Shown one piece after another: positions 15,693-25,221 of a stretch of DNA of 45,132 nt (position 1 is its first letter; the number at the start of each line of letters is the position of its first letter). The translations under genes and the position numbers were made by a program. The DNA is taken from positions 1 to 45,132 of the IMG/VR virus record IMGVR_UViG_3300011114_000518. One strand, written 5' to 3'. Under the pieces are notes generated by a model that made no database searches, was not told the DNA's origin, and was given only the letters and a program-made list of their open reading frames with translations. Source of the DNA: a virus.

Positions 15693-17765
15693 ATGAGCGC
15701 ATTTACATTAGACTGGATTAAGTGTAGGAGATTTTTACAAATCACTTCACCAGCTTATTTCCCAGCGGAGTGGACACACACCGATGGGGTGGGAGTTTAT
15801 ACTGAAAAGCATTTATCAATTGGGGAGTTTGTTATCTTTCGAGGAAAGATGCACACAGACACCGACATAAGGGGAACTGTTATATATTTTTGTCCTTCCA
15901 CCTTTGTACCAATCAACACCACAAATAAAGGTTACTACAAGTTTGTGATTCCACCAACTGCGATTGTTGGAGATTTAGTGCAAGCTGTTTGGGTTGGTAC
16001 TTCTCCAACACAAGACAATCGTGATTTGAATTTAGAAATAGAATCTGTTGGAGCAACCAGCGGCTTCACATTTCAGCATACATTGGTTGTTGGTGCGGAC
16101 AACAAGGGGTACTATCAGAATGCTCCATTGATTAATCATGACAAGCTGTTAAAGAACTCGGTTGATAATCCAGTTGAATTAACGAACACAGACTACAACG
16201 ACTTCTACCACAACACCGCCGCTGGGGAATATCGCTTTGAGATATACAACACCAGCAATACAGGCACGATGATTATTGCGCCGACAATATTTCCAATCGG
16301 GCAAATCAGATTGTATGGAAGCTGGTATAACAAGTACAACGACAATGCCGCTCCTTACATACTTCAAGATTCTTGGGTGCTGACAGGCGATACAAGTGGC
16401 GATACTCTAACTTGTTTATCAAAATTTGAGGATACTAAAGTTACATTGACTTGCGATTTCTTGGGTCTTACCCCAAAGGGACTTTGCGTTTACTTGATTG
16501 AAACCAATTCAACGGACAACACAGTTACATTCTGGAATAATTACGGAACGGCTGGAGGGCGATGGACATTGATTACTACTGTTGGAGGTACAGCAAGTTT
16601 GAATAGTCAGTTAAGGCACCCGACAAATCTTTGGGTGAATACCAGCGGTACATTGTATGAGAGTGATTTCATTGTTAGAGCAAGTGGGCTGGATGCAACA
16701 AAGTGTTACAGAATCATTGCGTGTGCTTATGGTGATGTAGATGAAAAGATGCAGAGTTTTATTTCACCGCAGTATTGTATCTGTTCAAAGCCGCCTTCAA
16801 CACCAATCATTGCTGACAGTAATTCAATTCAGAACTATCATGGATTAGCGGCTACAACATTCAAGCAACCAGTTATCAAAGAGAGAATGCTTCATGATGT
16901 TGTGATAGGGGCGGCGGCTTTTAGTAATTTCCTTTCTGACCTTGCTGGCAATTTGGGTTCAGCAACTTTAGTTAGTGTGATTCCAAGAAGGATTACTCAT
17001 GTTGTTTTTGATGATAGTGGGTTCTTCAACATACTTGACCAAAAGATTTTCAACTTCCAATCTTGGCAATGGAACGGAACTGATTATGATGCATACTTTG
17101 GCGCTACTGGTGACGAAGCATTGGATGGTGATGCGTTCAAAATAAACACAACATTCAAATCTGTTGATGGCATTACTTGTAGTGACTGGGCAACTGGTTT
17201 GCGTAGAGTTGTTAGAGTGAGGTACGAATCAGACATTCAGAATCCAAGTAGCTTTACATTGCTCGGCGCTCCAACAACACCACAAACAACACAGGACTGG
17301 AATGGAAGGGATGTGTACTCTTGCTTCATAGTTAATCTTGAAGTGAAATATACCAGCGATGGAGTGAGTTACACCTACACAGAGCAAATGATGTGGAACA
17401 CCTTGATGCAAAAGATTGCGAACACTGGTGATTTCCAAGTTGAATTATTCAAAGCTGATGGAACAACACCACTTCAAGAAGCTGGTATTTGTGGCGAAGA
17501 AACTATAAAGGTGAAAGTGACTTTGCTTGGAATAGCTGGTTCTGATTACAAAGTGATTGCTGTACTTGATTATACAACCCAGTCAATCAATCATGTTGAG
17601 GAGAATGAAGAAGCGGCGGCGGTTAACATGGTACAAATGGATTCTACTGCAATAAGCGGTGATGGTGTAACGGTGGCTGACATTGCATGGTTAACAATTG
17701 ACTGTACACAGTTGGTTGCTGGTCGTGATTATTACCTTTCAATAATTCTCAACAAAGTAGTATGA
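15693..17765 (+). CDS. Large tail fibre/tail-tip protein, unknown
   Basis: 690 aa, no recognised domain. The composition (Thr, Ser, Asn, aromatic residues, little Lys) and repeated beta-strand-like segments fit a secreted-looking virion fibre. It starts 3 nt after the previous stop and overlaps the next gene by 4 nt (ATGA), forming one tail operon. Two palindromic repeat copies (cores 16475 and 17514) fall in its coding sequence. Receptor binding is a plausible role but inferred only from position and composition. Confidence 0.5.
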   Translation: MSAFTLDWIKCRRFLQITSPAYFPAEWTHTDGVGVYTEKHLSIGEFVIFRGKMHTDTDIRGTVIYFCPSTFVPINTTNKGYYKFVIPPTAIVGDLVQAVWVGTSPTQDNRDLNLEIESVGATSGFTFQHTLVVGADNKGYYQNAPLINHDKLLKNSVDNPVELTNTDYNDFYHNTAAGEYRFEIYNTSNTGTMIIAPTIFPIGQIRLYGSWYNKYNDNAAPYILQDSWVLTGDTSGDTLTCLSKFEDTKVTLTCDFLGLTPKGLCVYLIETNSTDNTVTFWNNYGTAGGRWTLITTVGGTASLNSQLRHPTNLWVNTSGTLYESDFIVRASGLDATKCYRIIACAYGDVDEKMQSFISPQYCICSKPPSTPIIADSNSIQNYHGLAATTFKQPVIKERMLHDVVIGAAAFSNFLSDLAGNLGSATLVSVIPRRITHVVFDDSGFFNILDQKIFNFQSWQWNGTDYDAYFGATGDEALDGDAFKINTTFKSVDGITCSDWATGLRRVVRVRYESDIQNPSSFTLLGAPTTPQTTQDWNGRDVYSCFIVNLEVKYTSDGVSYTYTEQMMWNTLMQKIANTGDFQVELFKADGTTPLQEAGICGEETIKVKVTLLGIAGSDYKVIAVLDYTTQSINHVEENEEAAAVNMVQMDSTAISGDGVTVADIAWLTIDCTQLVAGRDYYLSIILNKVV

Positions 17766-19474
17766 CACTGATTCAACTCTTACAAACAATCTATGCTGTT
17801 ACAGGCAATTCAACTTATGTGTTTGATGCTGATGGAACTGCTGATGTAGATGAATACAAAGAGGTTCATCTTGGAAGAATAGATTGTACAACTTCAAGCG
17901 GCACATTGGATTCAGCTTTGGATTTCTATAACTGCAAGCGGTGCGGCAACGATAAGTATTATTGTCAACCAGCGGTGCAAGGTGAGTATCTTCAATTTGC
18001 TTTCAGTGAAAGAGATTCAGCAAGCACAGACATTAAAGCGCCGGACTTCGGATATGGTGATGCTGGAAGCGGATTGTTCAGCGCAAAGATTTATAGTTGT
18101 GATGGCGCTGGGGAAAAGTTGATTGCTGATGTTGGTGTTGGAGGTGATTTCAATATGAATGCTTACAATGCATGGGATTGTGATACTCAAAGTTCATTTC
18201 AGTTCTTTAGAGTATCAACGGATTCAATATTCGCATGGGCATATGCGGCTGGTTACTGTTGCTTCTATATTAAGTTTGAGTTCTATACAGCGGCTGGTAA
18301 TGTGGTGAAGACTTTGTATTCAGAACAATATTGTTTGAGTGGTTGTTACGATGCTTTGATTGAAGCGGCTACTCCATTGTTCAGATGCTCAGCACCATTC
18401 CTTGACCTTGAAAATGATTTGGACTATACAACGCATGTCAAGATTACATTAAGCAACGGAACAATAATTGAGAAGGATGTTTTGATAACAGACCTTACCG
18501 CAGATGCTTTGTGCCAAGCGCTTAACATGGATTCTGATTTCAATGTGTATGGAGTTTACTATACCGTCCCTGCTGGATTGGGGGTAACTGGTTTTGTATT
18601 GATTAGCCAGTACACAATGACAGCCGTTGTTATCAATGGTCATGTTCCTAAAAGTCCAATCGGGTGTGTGTCTGCTGGTAATACAGCAACTGATACTTAC
18701 CGCTTCTGTTGTATCTCAACTGCATTGAGTGGAATAATATTTCCGTTCTCTGGTGATATTACATTGACATTTAGCGATGGCGCAGAAACTGAATTGGCGG
18801 TGTCTTTTAATAATCTTCAAGTGATGTATGATTGGCTTGAAACTCATTCGGCTGGGCATGGAGTATTAGATACACAGTACAATGTTATTGACGGAAGATT
18901 TTGCTGGTTGTTTCACAACAACGGCTTTCCAGAGAATCCAACACCAATGTTGGAGATGATTGATGATGAATTAAATACTTGGACATGGAGCATAACAGGA
19001 ACTTGCCCAGTCTATGCTCCTTTGTCAGAGGTTACAAAGTGTTACAATTGTGACGACACCGTTCAGCTTCGTGGAATATATCCCAAGACTGATTGCTTCA
19101 ACCAGCGCTATCAGAAGCCGTCAAGCTATTGCGACACCACAAATTATCTTGGAGATGATATTGCATACCAGCTTCTTGTTCGTGTGAAGGGCAAAGTGAC
19201 TTTGACTGGACACACCATTGAAAAGACCGAGAATGAAAAAGGAGTTGTGACCAAGACAAGGAAGTGGTTCAATTATGAATTGAAGGGTTCGCCGATACCA
19301 GAGTATGTTGCCAGTCAATTAGCTTTGGTATGCGCCGCTCCCTCTGTTGTAGTGGATGGCATTACTTTGTTGTTTGATGGTTCGTCAATAACAAAGGACA
19401 TAACCTACTCAAACATGTGGAGATTGTCTATAAAGTTCAAGAGCGAAGTTTGTGAAAACAAATTCTTGTGTTAA
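17762..19474 (+). CDS. Cysteine-rich tail protein, unknown
   Basis: 570 aa, no recognised domain. Strikingly Cys-rich for a phage structural protein, with clusters such as CKRCGNDKYYC (about 59-69), AAGYCCFYIK and KCYNCDDT. These could bind metal or form disulphides in the extracellular virion. It ends the tail operon and precedes a 99-bp gap and the tail tube gene. A repeat copy (core 19193) encodes K-V-T-L. Confidence 0.5.
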   Translation: MTLIQLLQTIYAVTGNSTYVFDADGTADVDEYKEVHLGRIDCTTSSGTLDSALDFYNCKRCGNDKYYCQPAVQGEYLQFAFSERDSASTDIKAPDFGYGDAGSGLFSAKIYSCDGAGEKLIADVGVGGDFNMNAYNAWDCDTQSSFQFFRVSTDSIFAWAYAAGYCCFYIKFEFYTAAGNVVKTLYSEQYCLSGCYDALIEAATPLFRCSAPFLDLENDLDYTTHVKITLSNGTIIEKDVLITDLTADALCQALNMDSDFNVYGVYYTVPAGLGVTGFVLISQYTMTAVVINGHVPKSPIGCVSAGNTATDTYRFCCISTALSGIIFPFSGDITLTFSDGAETELAVSFNNLQVMYDWLETHSAGHGVLDTQYNVIDGRFCWLFHNNGFPENPTPMLEMIDDELNTWTWSITGTCPVYAPLSEVTKCYNCDDTVQLRGIYPKTDCFNQRYQKPSSYCDTTNYLGDDIAYQLLVRVKGKVTLTGHTIEKTENEKGVVTKTRKWFNYELKGSPIPEYVASQLALVCAAPSVVVDGITLLFDGSSITKDITYSNMWRLSIKFKSEVCENKFLC

Positions 19475-19573
19475 GTTTGAAGTCTGCCAGTCGGGTTGTT
19501 CCGTTAGATACACCAGTCGGATATTTTCGTTGCCGTAAAATGCGAAACAATTTTCTTAAAATCATTTTTCAAA

Positions 19574-20194
19574 ATGAGAAGTTCAAACTTCATAAAATCA
19601 TTTGGCGGCATCATGATACTCATGAGCGCATTGTGCGCTACTGAATGCGCCGCCGCTGTACCCGAATACAGTTCGGATAGCTGTAACCCCCAGCGCTTGA
19701 AAGGAGGGATTGTTCAAATGATTATTACCTCATGTGACCTTGACTGGACAGATGAAAATATTCAAGACCAATCTTTCTGGGAAACTGCAATTGCCGCTGG
19801 TAAGATTGTGTTTACTGGTAGAGTGAAAGGTGGTGGATTTGATGTGAATGAATCCACAGAAGATACGGATGCGTGTCTTACACCCGAAGTTACTGGTCGC
19901 ACATGGTCGTTGACAGTAAAAGATTACAATGTTGATTTAAGCGGCGGTCTTGATGTTGAGTTCTACAATGCTTTAGTTGAAGGCAGAGGGAAGTATCAAG
20001 CGTTCGCACGAACCTCACAGGACTACTTGTTCGGTGCATTGGCGGTTACTGTTGGTGTGAAGCCAACTATGCCAGACACATGTGACCAGTTATTCTTCAG
20101 AGAGGTGAAGTTCACTTGGAAAGACTTGTCAGAGCCGAACCGAGTGTATGTTCCATTCTTGTCAACATTGAATCCAACTTCAATAATCAGCTAA
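19574..20194 (+). CDS. Major tail tube protein, probable
   Basis: 206 aa. From about residue 40 onward the pattern (NPQRLKGGIVQMIITSCDLDWTDE...TGRTWSLTVKDYNVDLSGGLDVEFYNALVEGRGKYQAFARTSQDYLFG) resembles tail-tube proteins of Bacteroidota siphophages, where a GG-I segment and a long beta region follow a short N-terminus. The predicted start adds a hydrophobic stretch (GGIMILMSALCATECAAA) that looks like a signal peptide, odd for a tail tube. A start at 19620 (MSALCATE) would remove most of it. The A-rich sequence before 19574 favours the longer form. Portal follows at 20195 with no gap. Confidence 0.5.
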   Translation: MRSSNFIKSFGGIMILMSALCATECAAAVPEYSSDSCNPQRLKGGIVQMIITSCDLDWTDENIQDQSFWETAIAAGKIVFTGRVKGGGFDVNESTEDTDACLTPEVTGRTWSLTVKDYNVDLSGGLDVEFYNALVEGRGKYQAFARTSQDYLFGALAVTVGVKPTMPDTCDQLFFREVKFTWKDLSEPNRVYVPFLSTLNPTSIIS

Positions 20195-21871
20195 ATGGAA
20201 ATCAACTTACCAGAGAGAATATTACTTCTCTCAAAAAGTTTTTCAAATGCACAAGAGCCAACTCTGTACAAGGGTTGGCTCAAAGTGTATTCAGATATGA
20301 TTACGCACACACAGGGGCGTATCGGCGAAAAGATAAAAGAGAAAAGACCCGGAGAGCCGAGTGACATTTATAGTTACAGAATAAAAAATTTCAAGAACAT
20401 TACTAAAGGTTCTATTCAGAAAGCAATTAGTAATGTTTCAAGAATCTTCCAAGCGCAGTCTTGGAGTTTCACCGCAAGCAAGGAAACAGCCAGCTACTTG
20501 ACCACAACCACATTCAACGGAATGAATTTCCGTCAATGGATTGAGCGCTATGTGGTTCAGAATATGATTGAAGACCCCAATGCGATTATCTTATGGATGC
20601 CGAATGAAGAAGGTAATTTGGTGCCAAAGATTTACAACAGTAGAATGATTCGATACCAAGATGATTATTGTGTTATCGTGGCAGATAAGGATATACACCA
20701 AGCGAGTATCGCATTGATGAAATTGAAACAAGATTCTAATATTGAGAATAGGGTATTCTATAAAGGAGAAACAAAATTCATTTGCGCTTCAAAGGATGGG
20801 ATATATCGCTTTGAGGTAGCTGGTGCTTCTGTTACCATTACCCCAATCGTGCAAAGTGAATTTGCTTTTATACCAGCAACCACATTGGGAGGAATCATGA
20901 CGAGCGCTGGTTATTACGAAAGCTTCTTCCAGTCCTTTTGTTCTTTTGGTGACGAAGCGCACAATGCGTTTACTGACCACCAAGCGGTCAATGTATTATT
21001 CAGTTACCCAGTAAGAGAGGAGGTTGGACAACCATGTAAAGCCAAAGGATGCAACGGTGGAACGGTTGTAACCAAAGGGATTCCAATGGAGTGTGATAAC
21101 TGCGGTGGCACTGGTAGAGTTCCAGTTCGTTCAGTATTCGGGGTGTACTTCAAACCAGCACAAGGGATTGACCAGCAGAATCCACAATCAGCGGTAGAGT
21201 TCCGTTCGCCCGATGTTTCTATCTTGGATTATTCAAGCAGAGAGTGGGAGAAGATGTTACAGAAAGCAGAAGATGCGGTACAACTGGTTCGTATCTGGGA
21301 TAACCAAAGCGGAACAGCGAAGTTGATTGACAGAGAGGGATTGTACTCCATGCTGACGGACATAAAGAATAATGTTTTTGATAATATCATTTTGAAATCG
21401 CTTTCAGTCTTAGAAGCTTCAACAGGAAGCAAGATTGAACCAGTAGTGTACAAGCCGAATGATTTAATCATAAAGACAAATGCTGACTGGGTTGATGAAG
21501 TAAAAGTGGCAAGCGATTCTTCTATGCCAAAATTTGTTGTTGCTCAAATGCTGGTAGAGAATCTTTCAAAGCGGTTTGCGGATAATGATTACAGAAAGCG
21601 GATTGTTGAATATATCTATCACAACGATGCGTTCTTTGTTTACACACAAGCTGAAAAAGAACGGCTGGTAGCTACTGGACTTGCTGATAAGATGCTGATA
21701 TTAAGAAGCATTTTATTACCAACTATCTTGGAGCAGTTGGCTTCTGAAAAGCAAAATGACTTTGCGGACATTACAGATGAAGCGATAGCAAAGTATGTGG
21801 ATGCCAAGATGAAGCAATATGAACCAGCGCCAAACGCAAGTCAATTTGATAGCAATGGCAATCCAGTATAA
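20195..21871 (+). CDS. Portal protein with embedded zinc motif
   Basis: 558 aa. Size, position next to the MuF-like gene and the general pattern (FKNITKGSIQKAISNVSRIFQAQSW, then beta-rich centre, then long helical C-terminus with EYIYHNDAFFVYTQAEKERLVA) fit a portal. Residues 281-303 form CKAKGC (C281, C286) and CDNCGGTG (C300, C303), a zinc-ribbon-like insert resembling half of the DnaJ Cys-rich domain. The insert sits in the middle of the chain, so it would project from the portal ring. A repeat copy lies at 20851-20865 and another at 21751-21765. Confidence 0.72.
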   Translation: MEINLPERILLLSKSFSNAQEPTLYKGWLKVYSDMITHTQGRIGEKIKEKRPGEPSDIYSYRIKNFKNITKGSIQKAISNVSRIFQAQSWSFTASKETASYLTTTTFNGMNFRQWIERYVVQNMIEDPNAIILWMPNEEGNLVPKIYNSRMIRYQDDYCVIVADKDIHQASIALMKLKQDSNIENRVFYKGETKFICASKDGIYRFEVAGASVTITPIVQSEFAFIPATTLGGIMTSAGYYESFFQSFCSFGDEAHNAFTDHQAVNVLFSYPVREEVGQPCKAKGCNGGTVVTKGIPMECDNCGGTGRVPVRSVFGVYFKPAQGIDQQNPQSAVEFRSPDVSILDYSSREWEKMLQKAEDAVQLVRIWDNQSGTAKLIDREGLYSMLTDIKNNVFDNIILKSLSVLEASTGSKIEPVVYKPNDLIIKTNADWVDEVKVASDSSMPKFVVAQMLVENLSKRFADNDYRKRIVEYIYHNDAFFVYTQAEKERLVATGLADKMLILRSILLPTILEQLASEKQNDFADITDEAIAKYVDAKMKQYEPAPNASQFDSNGNPV

Positions 21872-22691
21872 TCCACAGGTAAAAGCAGAGTTCATTGGAG
21901 CGGTTGTTGGTGAACTGGGTAAGATGTCAGTCTTGTTACAAGACGATGTGTTAACCAAGTTGAATCAGTATCTGTTAGAGTTTGATACCAAAGGAGGACG
22001 GTTCGTTGACGAGAGTAGAGCGCTACAAATCATTGCTGACCTTGAAAGAGAGGTTGAAAAAATAATTGATGCTTCTCCATACAAAGCTTCTGTTCTTAAG
22101 TGGAGTAGAAACTTTGAACAGATTAACAAGTTCAATATTGAAGCGCAGAAATCAGTTAACGGAATCAGAGTTCCAAGAAGTCTTTTTACCAGCGCTCAAA
22201 AGTTTCAGATTGACAAAACTGTTAAAGACTTGGTTGGAGGTGGAGTTAGTAATGCGTTCACAAAACCAATGACAGAGGCATTGATGCGGAACATTGTACT
22301 GGGTTCAACAGTTAGTGATACAAAGAACTTTCTTCAACAGTACATAATCGGTCAAGGAGATAAGCTGGGAAAATTGGAACGGTACTCAACACAAGTAGGA
22401 AGGGATTTGTTGAACACCTATGACGGACAAGTGAATGCGCAAATCCAGTTAGAGTATGATATGAATGCATACATGTATGTTGGTTCGTTGGTTGAAGATT
22501 CAAGACCGCAATGTGTGCGCTGGATTGAAGAATTTGATGGAGAACTACTGGTAGATGATTTGGCTGACGAGATACAGTGGGCAAAAGATAACGGAAGCGG
22601 TATGCGTGAAGAAACAAACACAGAGAACTTTGCGGTGTATCGTGGAGGTTGGAATTGTAGGCATGAGGCAATACCTTTCAGAAAAAAATAA
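21855..22691 (+). CDS. MuF-like minor head protein
   Basis: About 278 aa from the start at 21855 (MAIQYNPQVKAEF); an upstream in-frame ATG at 21819 would overlap the portal gene by 53 nt. The C-terminus has the MuF/SPP1 gp7-type signature: DSRPQCVRW, then NFAVYRGGWNCRHEAIPF, with the conserved R-G-G-x-N-C-R-H. These proteins join the portal complex and aid head assembly or DNA ejection. It follows the portal, as in most tailed phages. Confidence 0.82.
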   Translation: MAIQYNPQVKAEFIGAVVGELGKMSVLLQDDVLTKLNQYLLEFDTKGGRFVDESRALQIIADLEREVEKIIDASPYKASVLKWSRNFEQINKFNIEAQKSVNGIRVPRSLFTSAQKFQIDKTVKDLVGGGVSNAFTKPMTEALMRNIVLGSTVSDTKNFLQQYIIGQGDKLGKLERYSTQVGRDLLNTYDGQVNAQIQLEYDMNAYMYVGSLVEDSRPQCVRWIEEFDGELLVDDLADEIQWAKDNGSGMREETNTENFAVYRGGWNCRHEAIPFRKK

Positions 22692-22699
22692 TTTCAAAA

Positions 22700-23707
22700 A
22701 TGAAGCACAGTTGCTTAGAAAATTTAATCGGTATCAAGACGGACTGCGAAACCATTGAGGGCGCAAGCGGATTGTATGTGAATCAAATTCCGGGTATTGA
22801 TATTCGGACTGCGAATGGTATAAAGAATGAAGACTACACCACAGGATTAGCATTTGTACAAGCGATGCTCAATACAGCGGCTGATATTGTTGGCGATGAA
22901 ATCATTCGTTCCTTGCGTGGCAATTACAAGTTCAATGCTATCTTGAACGAAGGAGCGTATTGCTTCTTTGAAACTGGTTACAAACCAGTGTACAACGGTT
23001 ATCGTGGAGTAAGAATTGAAAGAAGATATTTTGATAACTATACTTCAATGTTTGTTCCAACGGTTAGAATGTTGGTAGAGGAAGATTCAACAATCACGAT
23101 TCGGATTACAGACAGCTTCGGAAAAGTCACTTTGTTTTCTGATGTTGTATTGAAAGCAAAGACCGTTACTGATGTACAACTGGATTACGAAAGCAAAGCA
23201 GACTGGATTGATATTGATACTGATAACACAGCATTGAAAGTTGCCAAGACTTCGGCAACCGCTGGTTGTGGTGGATGCGGTACAAGAACAACCAGCTACT
23301 ATGATGACTACATTATGACAAAGGGATTAGCTGATGGAATACCAGTAGGCAACGACACCTTTGGAATATTGCCAACTGTTCAGATTCGTTGTTCAGAGGA
23401 ACGGCTGGTATGTTCAATCAAAAGTTATTTGGACACTTGTATTCTTTACAAGTTTGCTGGATTGTTTTTCAATGAAGCTTCAATCACGAAGCGCAATAAC
23501 CGTTACACCATATACACCAGAGAGGATAGCAAGACATTCTCACAGCATTACGACAACGATGTACAAGTCGTTGGTATAAGTAGTCCGCTCGGCTTGTATC
23601 AACTGGAGGTACAGAAGATTCTTGAAGCGCTTACAACATTCTATGCTTCAACAAATGAGATGTGTTTTGATTGCAAGAAAAATAATTATGGATTCATAAT
23701 GCCATGA
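22700..23707 (+). CDS. Hypothetical structural protein
   Basis: 335 aa, no recognised domain. It lies between the minor head protein and the neck protein, a region usually encoding virion components. Cys-rich motifs include AGCGGCGTRT (about 193-202) and a C-terminal MCFDCKKN. The middle is beta-rich (STITIRITDSFGKVTLFSDVVLKAKTVTDVQL). It overlaps the next gene by 4 nt. A repeat copy (core 23123) falls in it. Confidence 0.5.
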   Translation: MKHSCLENLIGIKTDCETIEGASGLYVNQIPGIDIRTANGIKNEDYTTGLAFVQAMLNTAADIVGDEIIRSLRGNYKFNAILNEGAYCFFETGYKPVYNGYRGVRIERRYFDNYTSMFVPTVRMLVEEDSTITIRITDSFGKVTLFSDVVLKAKTVTDVQLDYESKADWIDIDTDNTALKVAKTSATAGCGGCGTRTTSYYDDYIMTKGLADGIPVGNDTFGILPTVQIRCSEERLVCSIKSYLDTCILYKFAGLFFNEASITKRNNRYTIYTREDSKTFSQHYDNDVQVVGISSPLGLYQLEVQKILEALTTFYASTNEMCFDCKKNNYGFIMP

Positions 23708-24297
23708 GTGATGCAAGGGATTACATATTGAAATTAGCAAAGAGAGCCGCAACCCAGAGAGGGAGAGTAGCGGTTGTTGGAGTGAAGCGTGGAGAAGGTA
23801 TTATCAAGAAAAGAATCTTCAACAAAGGACTGGATGCCAGCAATGAAAAGCTGGGTGTGTATTCAGAGAAGCCGTTCTATGCCACAAAGGAAGATTTCAA
23901 AGTAAAGAGTGGAGCATTCAAACCGAGTGGAGTGAATAGCGGTACAACTAAAAGTGGCAAGCCGAGAAAGCAATCAACGAAGTTCAGTTCAAAGCAAAAG
24001 CGCTTAACAATGTTTATCCCAAAGGGGTACAAACAGATAAGACAGCTACAAGGTTTGCAGGGCGCTTATGTTGACTTGGAATATACTGGTTCATTGTTAA
24101 AATCAATTCAACTCAATACCAGTAACGAACAAGAACCAGTGCTGGGGATTTATGCGCCAAAAGAAATTGAGGTTGCTGATAAGCTGGAAGAAAGATATGG
24201 AGTTATCTTTTCACCCAGCCAAGATGAACGCAATGTTATCATTGATGCCATGAAAGCTGAATACAAATTAGTGATTAAAGAAATAACTGGGAGATGA
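23704..24297 (+). CDS. Neck/head-tail connector-like protein
   Basis: 197 aa. Basic N-terminal half (KRAATQRGRVAVVGVKRGEGIIKKRIF), then a segment LEERYGVIFSPSQDERNVIIDAMKAEY near the C-terminus that is typical of gp10-like or virion morphogenesis proteins which join head and tail. It overlaps both neighbours by 4 nt. The call rests on this C-terminal motif and position. Confidence 0.5.
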   Translation: MSDARDYILKLAKRAATQRGRVAVVGVKRGEGIIKKRIFNKGLDASNEKLGVYSEKPFYATKEDFKVKSGAFKPSGVNSGTTKSGKPRKQSTKFSSKQKRLTMFIPKGYKQIRQLQGLQGAYVDLEYTGSLLKSIQLNTSNEQEPVLGIYAPKEIEVADKLEERYGVIFSPSQDERNVIIDAMKAEYKLVIKEITGR

Positions 24298-24833
24298 TAA
24301 AAAGTTTAACATACAATGCAACGAAAGCAATTGCCGAAGACCTACTTGAAATCGGTGTTGTGCCAAAAGTATTTCTTCAATGTAAGAGAGTGGAACAGGA
24401 GAATGGTATGCACATAATTCAAGAAGATGGAATGGAGGAGAAAGATATTGTAAATGATTTTTCTCAAATCGTTGCCTACTTTCGTGACCTTACACCGTCA
24501 AGATTTGAACCAGCGGAAACGGATAGTTGTAATGGAGAAAAGCTGGTAACAACTAAAGTAAGATTTGTTATTATTGCGGACAGTACAAAACAACAAAGCG
24601 ACTTTGCGAGGAAAGTATTAAATGCTTTCAATGCTTCACACTTGGTTGTTTCTGATTTGGAAGTGAACCAGTATGTTGTGATTGATTCTGAATTTGGATT
24701 GTCTTCAAAAGACTTCTTTAAAGATGGCGCTACAACAGGATTAGCGGTTGACTTTGAAATAAAAGATTATCTTTCACGATGTATTCCCAGCGGCGGTGAG
24801 GTGTGTAGTTTTGATGATTTGACAGTGTGTTGA
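24294..24833 (+). CDS. Possible tail terminator/neck protein
   Basis: 179 aa, no firm match. Length and position after the gp10-like gene suggest a tail completion or terminator protein. Beta/alpha alternation (LVTTKVRFVIIADSTKQQSDFARKVLNAFNASHLVVSDLEVNQYVVIDSEF) is compatible with that fold. It is the last gene before the regulatory-looking palindromic triplet at 24838. A repeat copy (core 24595) encodes Q-S-D-F. Confidence 0.4.
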   Translation: MIKSLTYNATKAIAEDLLEIGVVPKVFLQCKRVEQENGMHIIQEDGMEEKDIVNDFSQIVAYFRDLTPSRFEPAETDSCNGEKLVTTKVRFVIIADSTKQQSDFARKVLNAFNASHLVVSDLEVNQYVVIDSEFGLSSKDFFKDGATTGLAVDFEIKDYLSRCIPSGGEVCSFDDLTVC

Positions 24834-24837
24834 GGCA

Positions 24838-24897
24838 TATAGTTTTTTCTATAGGGGGGTATAGAAAAAACTATAAAGGGGTATAGAAAAAACTATA
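24838..24897. repeat. Three copies of a 16-bp palindrome (TATAG-N6-CTATA)
   Basis: Copies at 24838-24853, 24860-24875 and 24882-24897; the first is the reverse complement of the other two. The last two are 20-bp direct repeats including a GGGG prefix, offset by 22 bp (about two helical turns). Copies 1 and 2 can also form a 15-bp perfect hairpin with a loop of six G. It fills most of the 100-bp gap (24834-24933) between neck and capsid-region genes. It could be an operator array or an RNA hairpin ending the upstream transcript. Confidence 0.75.
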
Positions 24898-24933
24898 CCA
24901 TAATAATACATTAGTAATAAAATTAAAAAGGAT

Positions 24934-25221
24934 ATGTGTTGTTGTAATAAAAGTAAATTCATTGGATGCTATGATTGTTGTGGTGACACACTAAACATTC
25001 CCAGCGCCGCAGACTATTTGATTGTCCACATAAAGAACGGCGGTACAATAATTCAAGTACAGGGAGAAGCAAATGAAGGTGGCGGCTTAGACATTGAGTT
25101 GCCCGAACTGATGGTGGGTTACTCCTATGAGATAACACTTTACAAAACTGACCACACCCAGTTTGTGGATGCTGATGATTATGATTGCTTCTATATTGAT
25201 GTTGTTAAAATTGAAAGCTGA
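24934..25221 (+). CDS. Hypothetical 95-aa protein
   Basis: Small acidic protein starting MCCCNKSKFIGCYDCCGDTLNIP, with six Cys in the first 16 residues, then a beta-rich region (YLIVHIKNGGTIIQVQGEANEGGGLDIELPELMVGYSYEITLYKTD) that looks like a small immunoglobulin- or sandwich-type domain. First gene after the palindromic triplet; overlaps the next start by 1 nt. Could be a decoration protein; function not recognised. Confidence 0.5.
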   Translation: MCCCNKSKFIGCYDCCGDTLNIPSAADYLIVHIKNGGTIIQVQGEANEGGGLDIELPELMVGYSYEITLYKTDHTQFVDADDYDCFYIDVVKIES

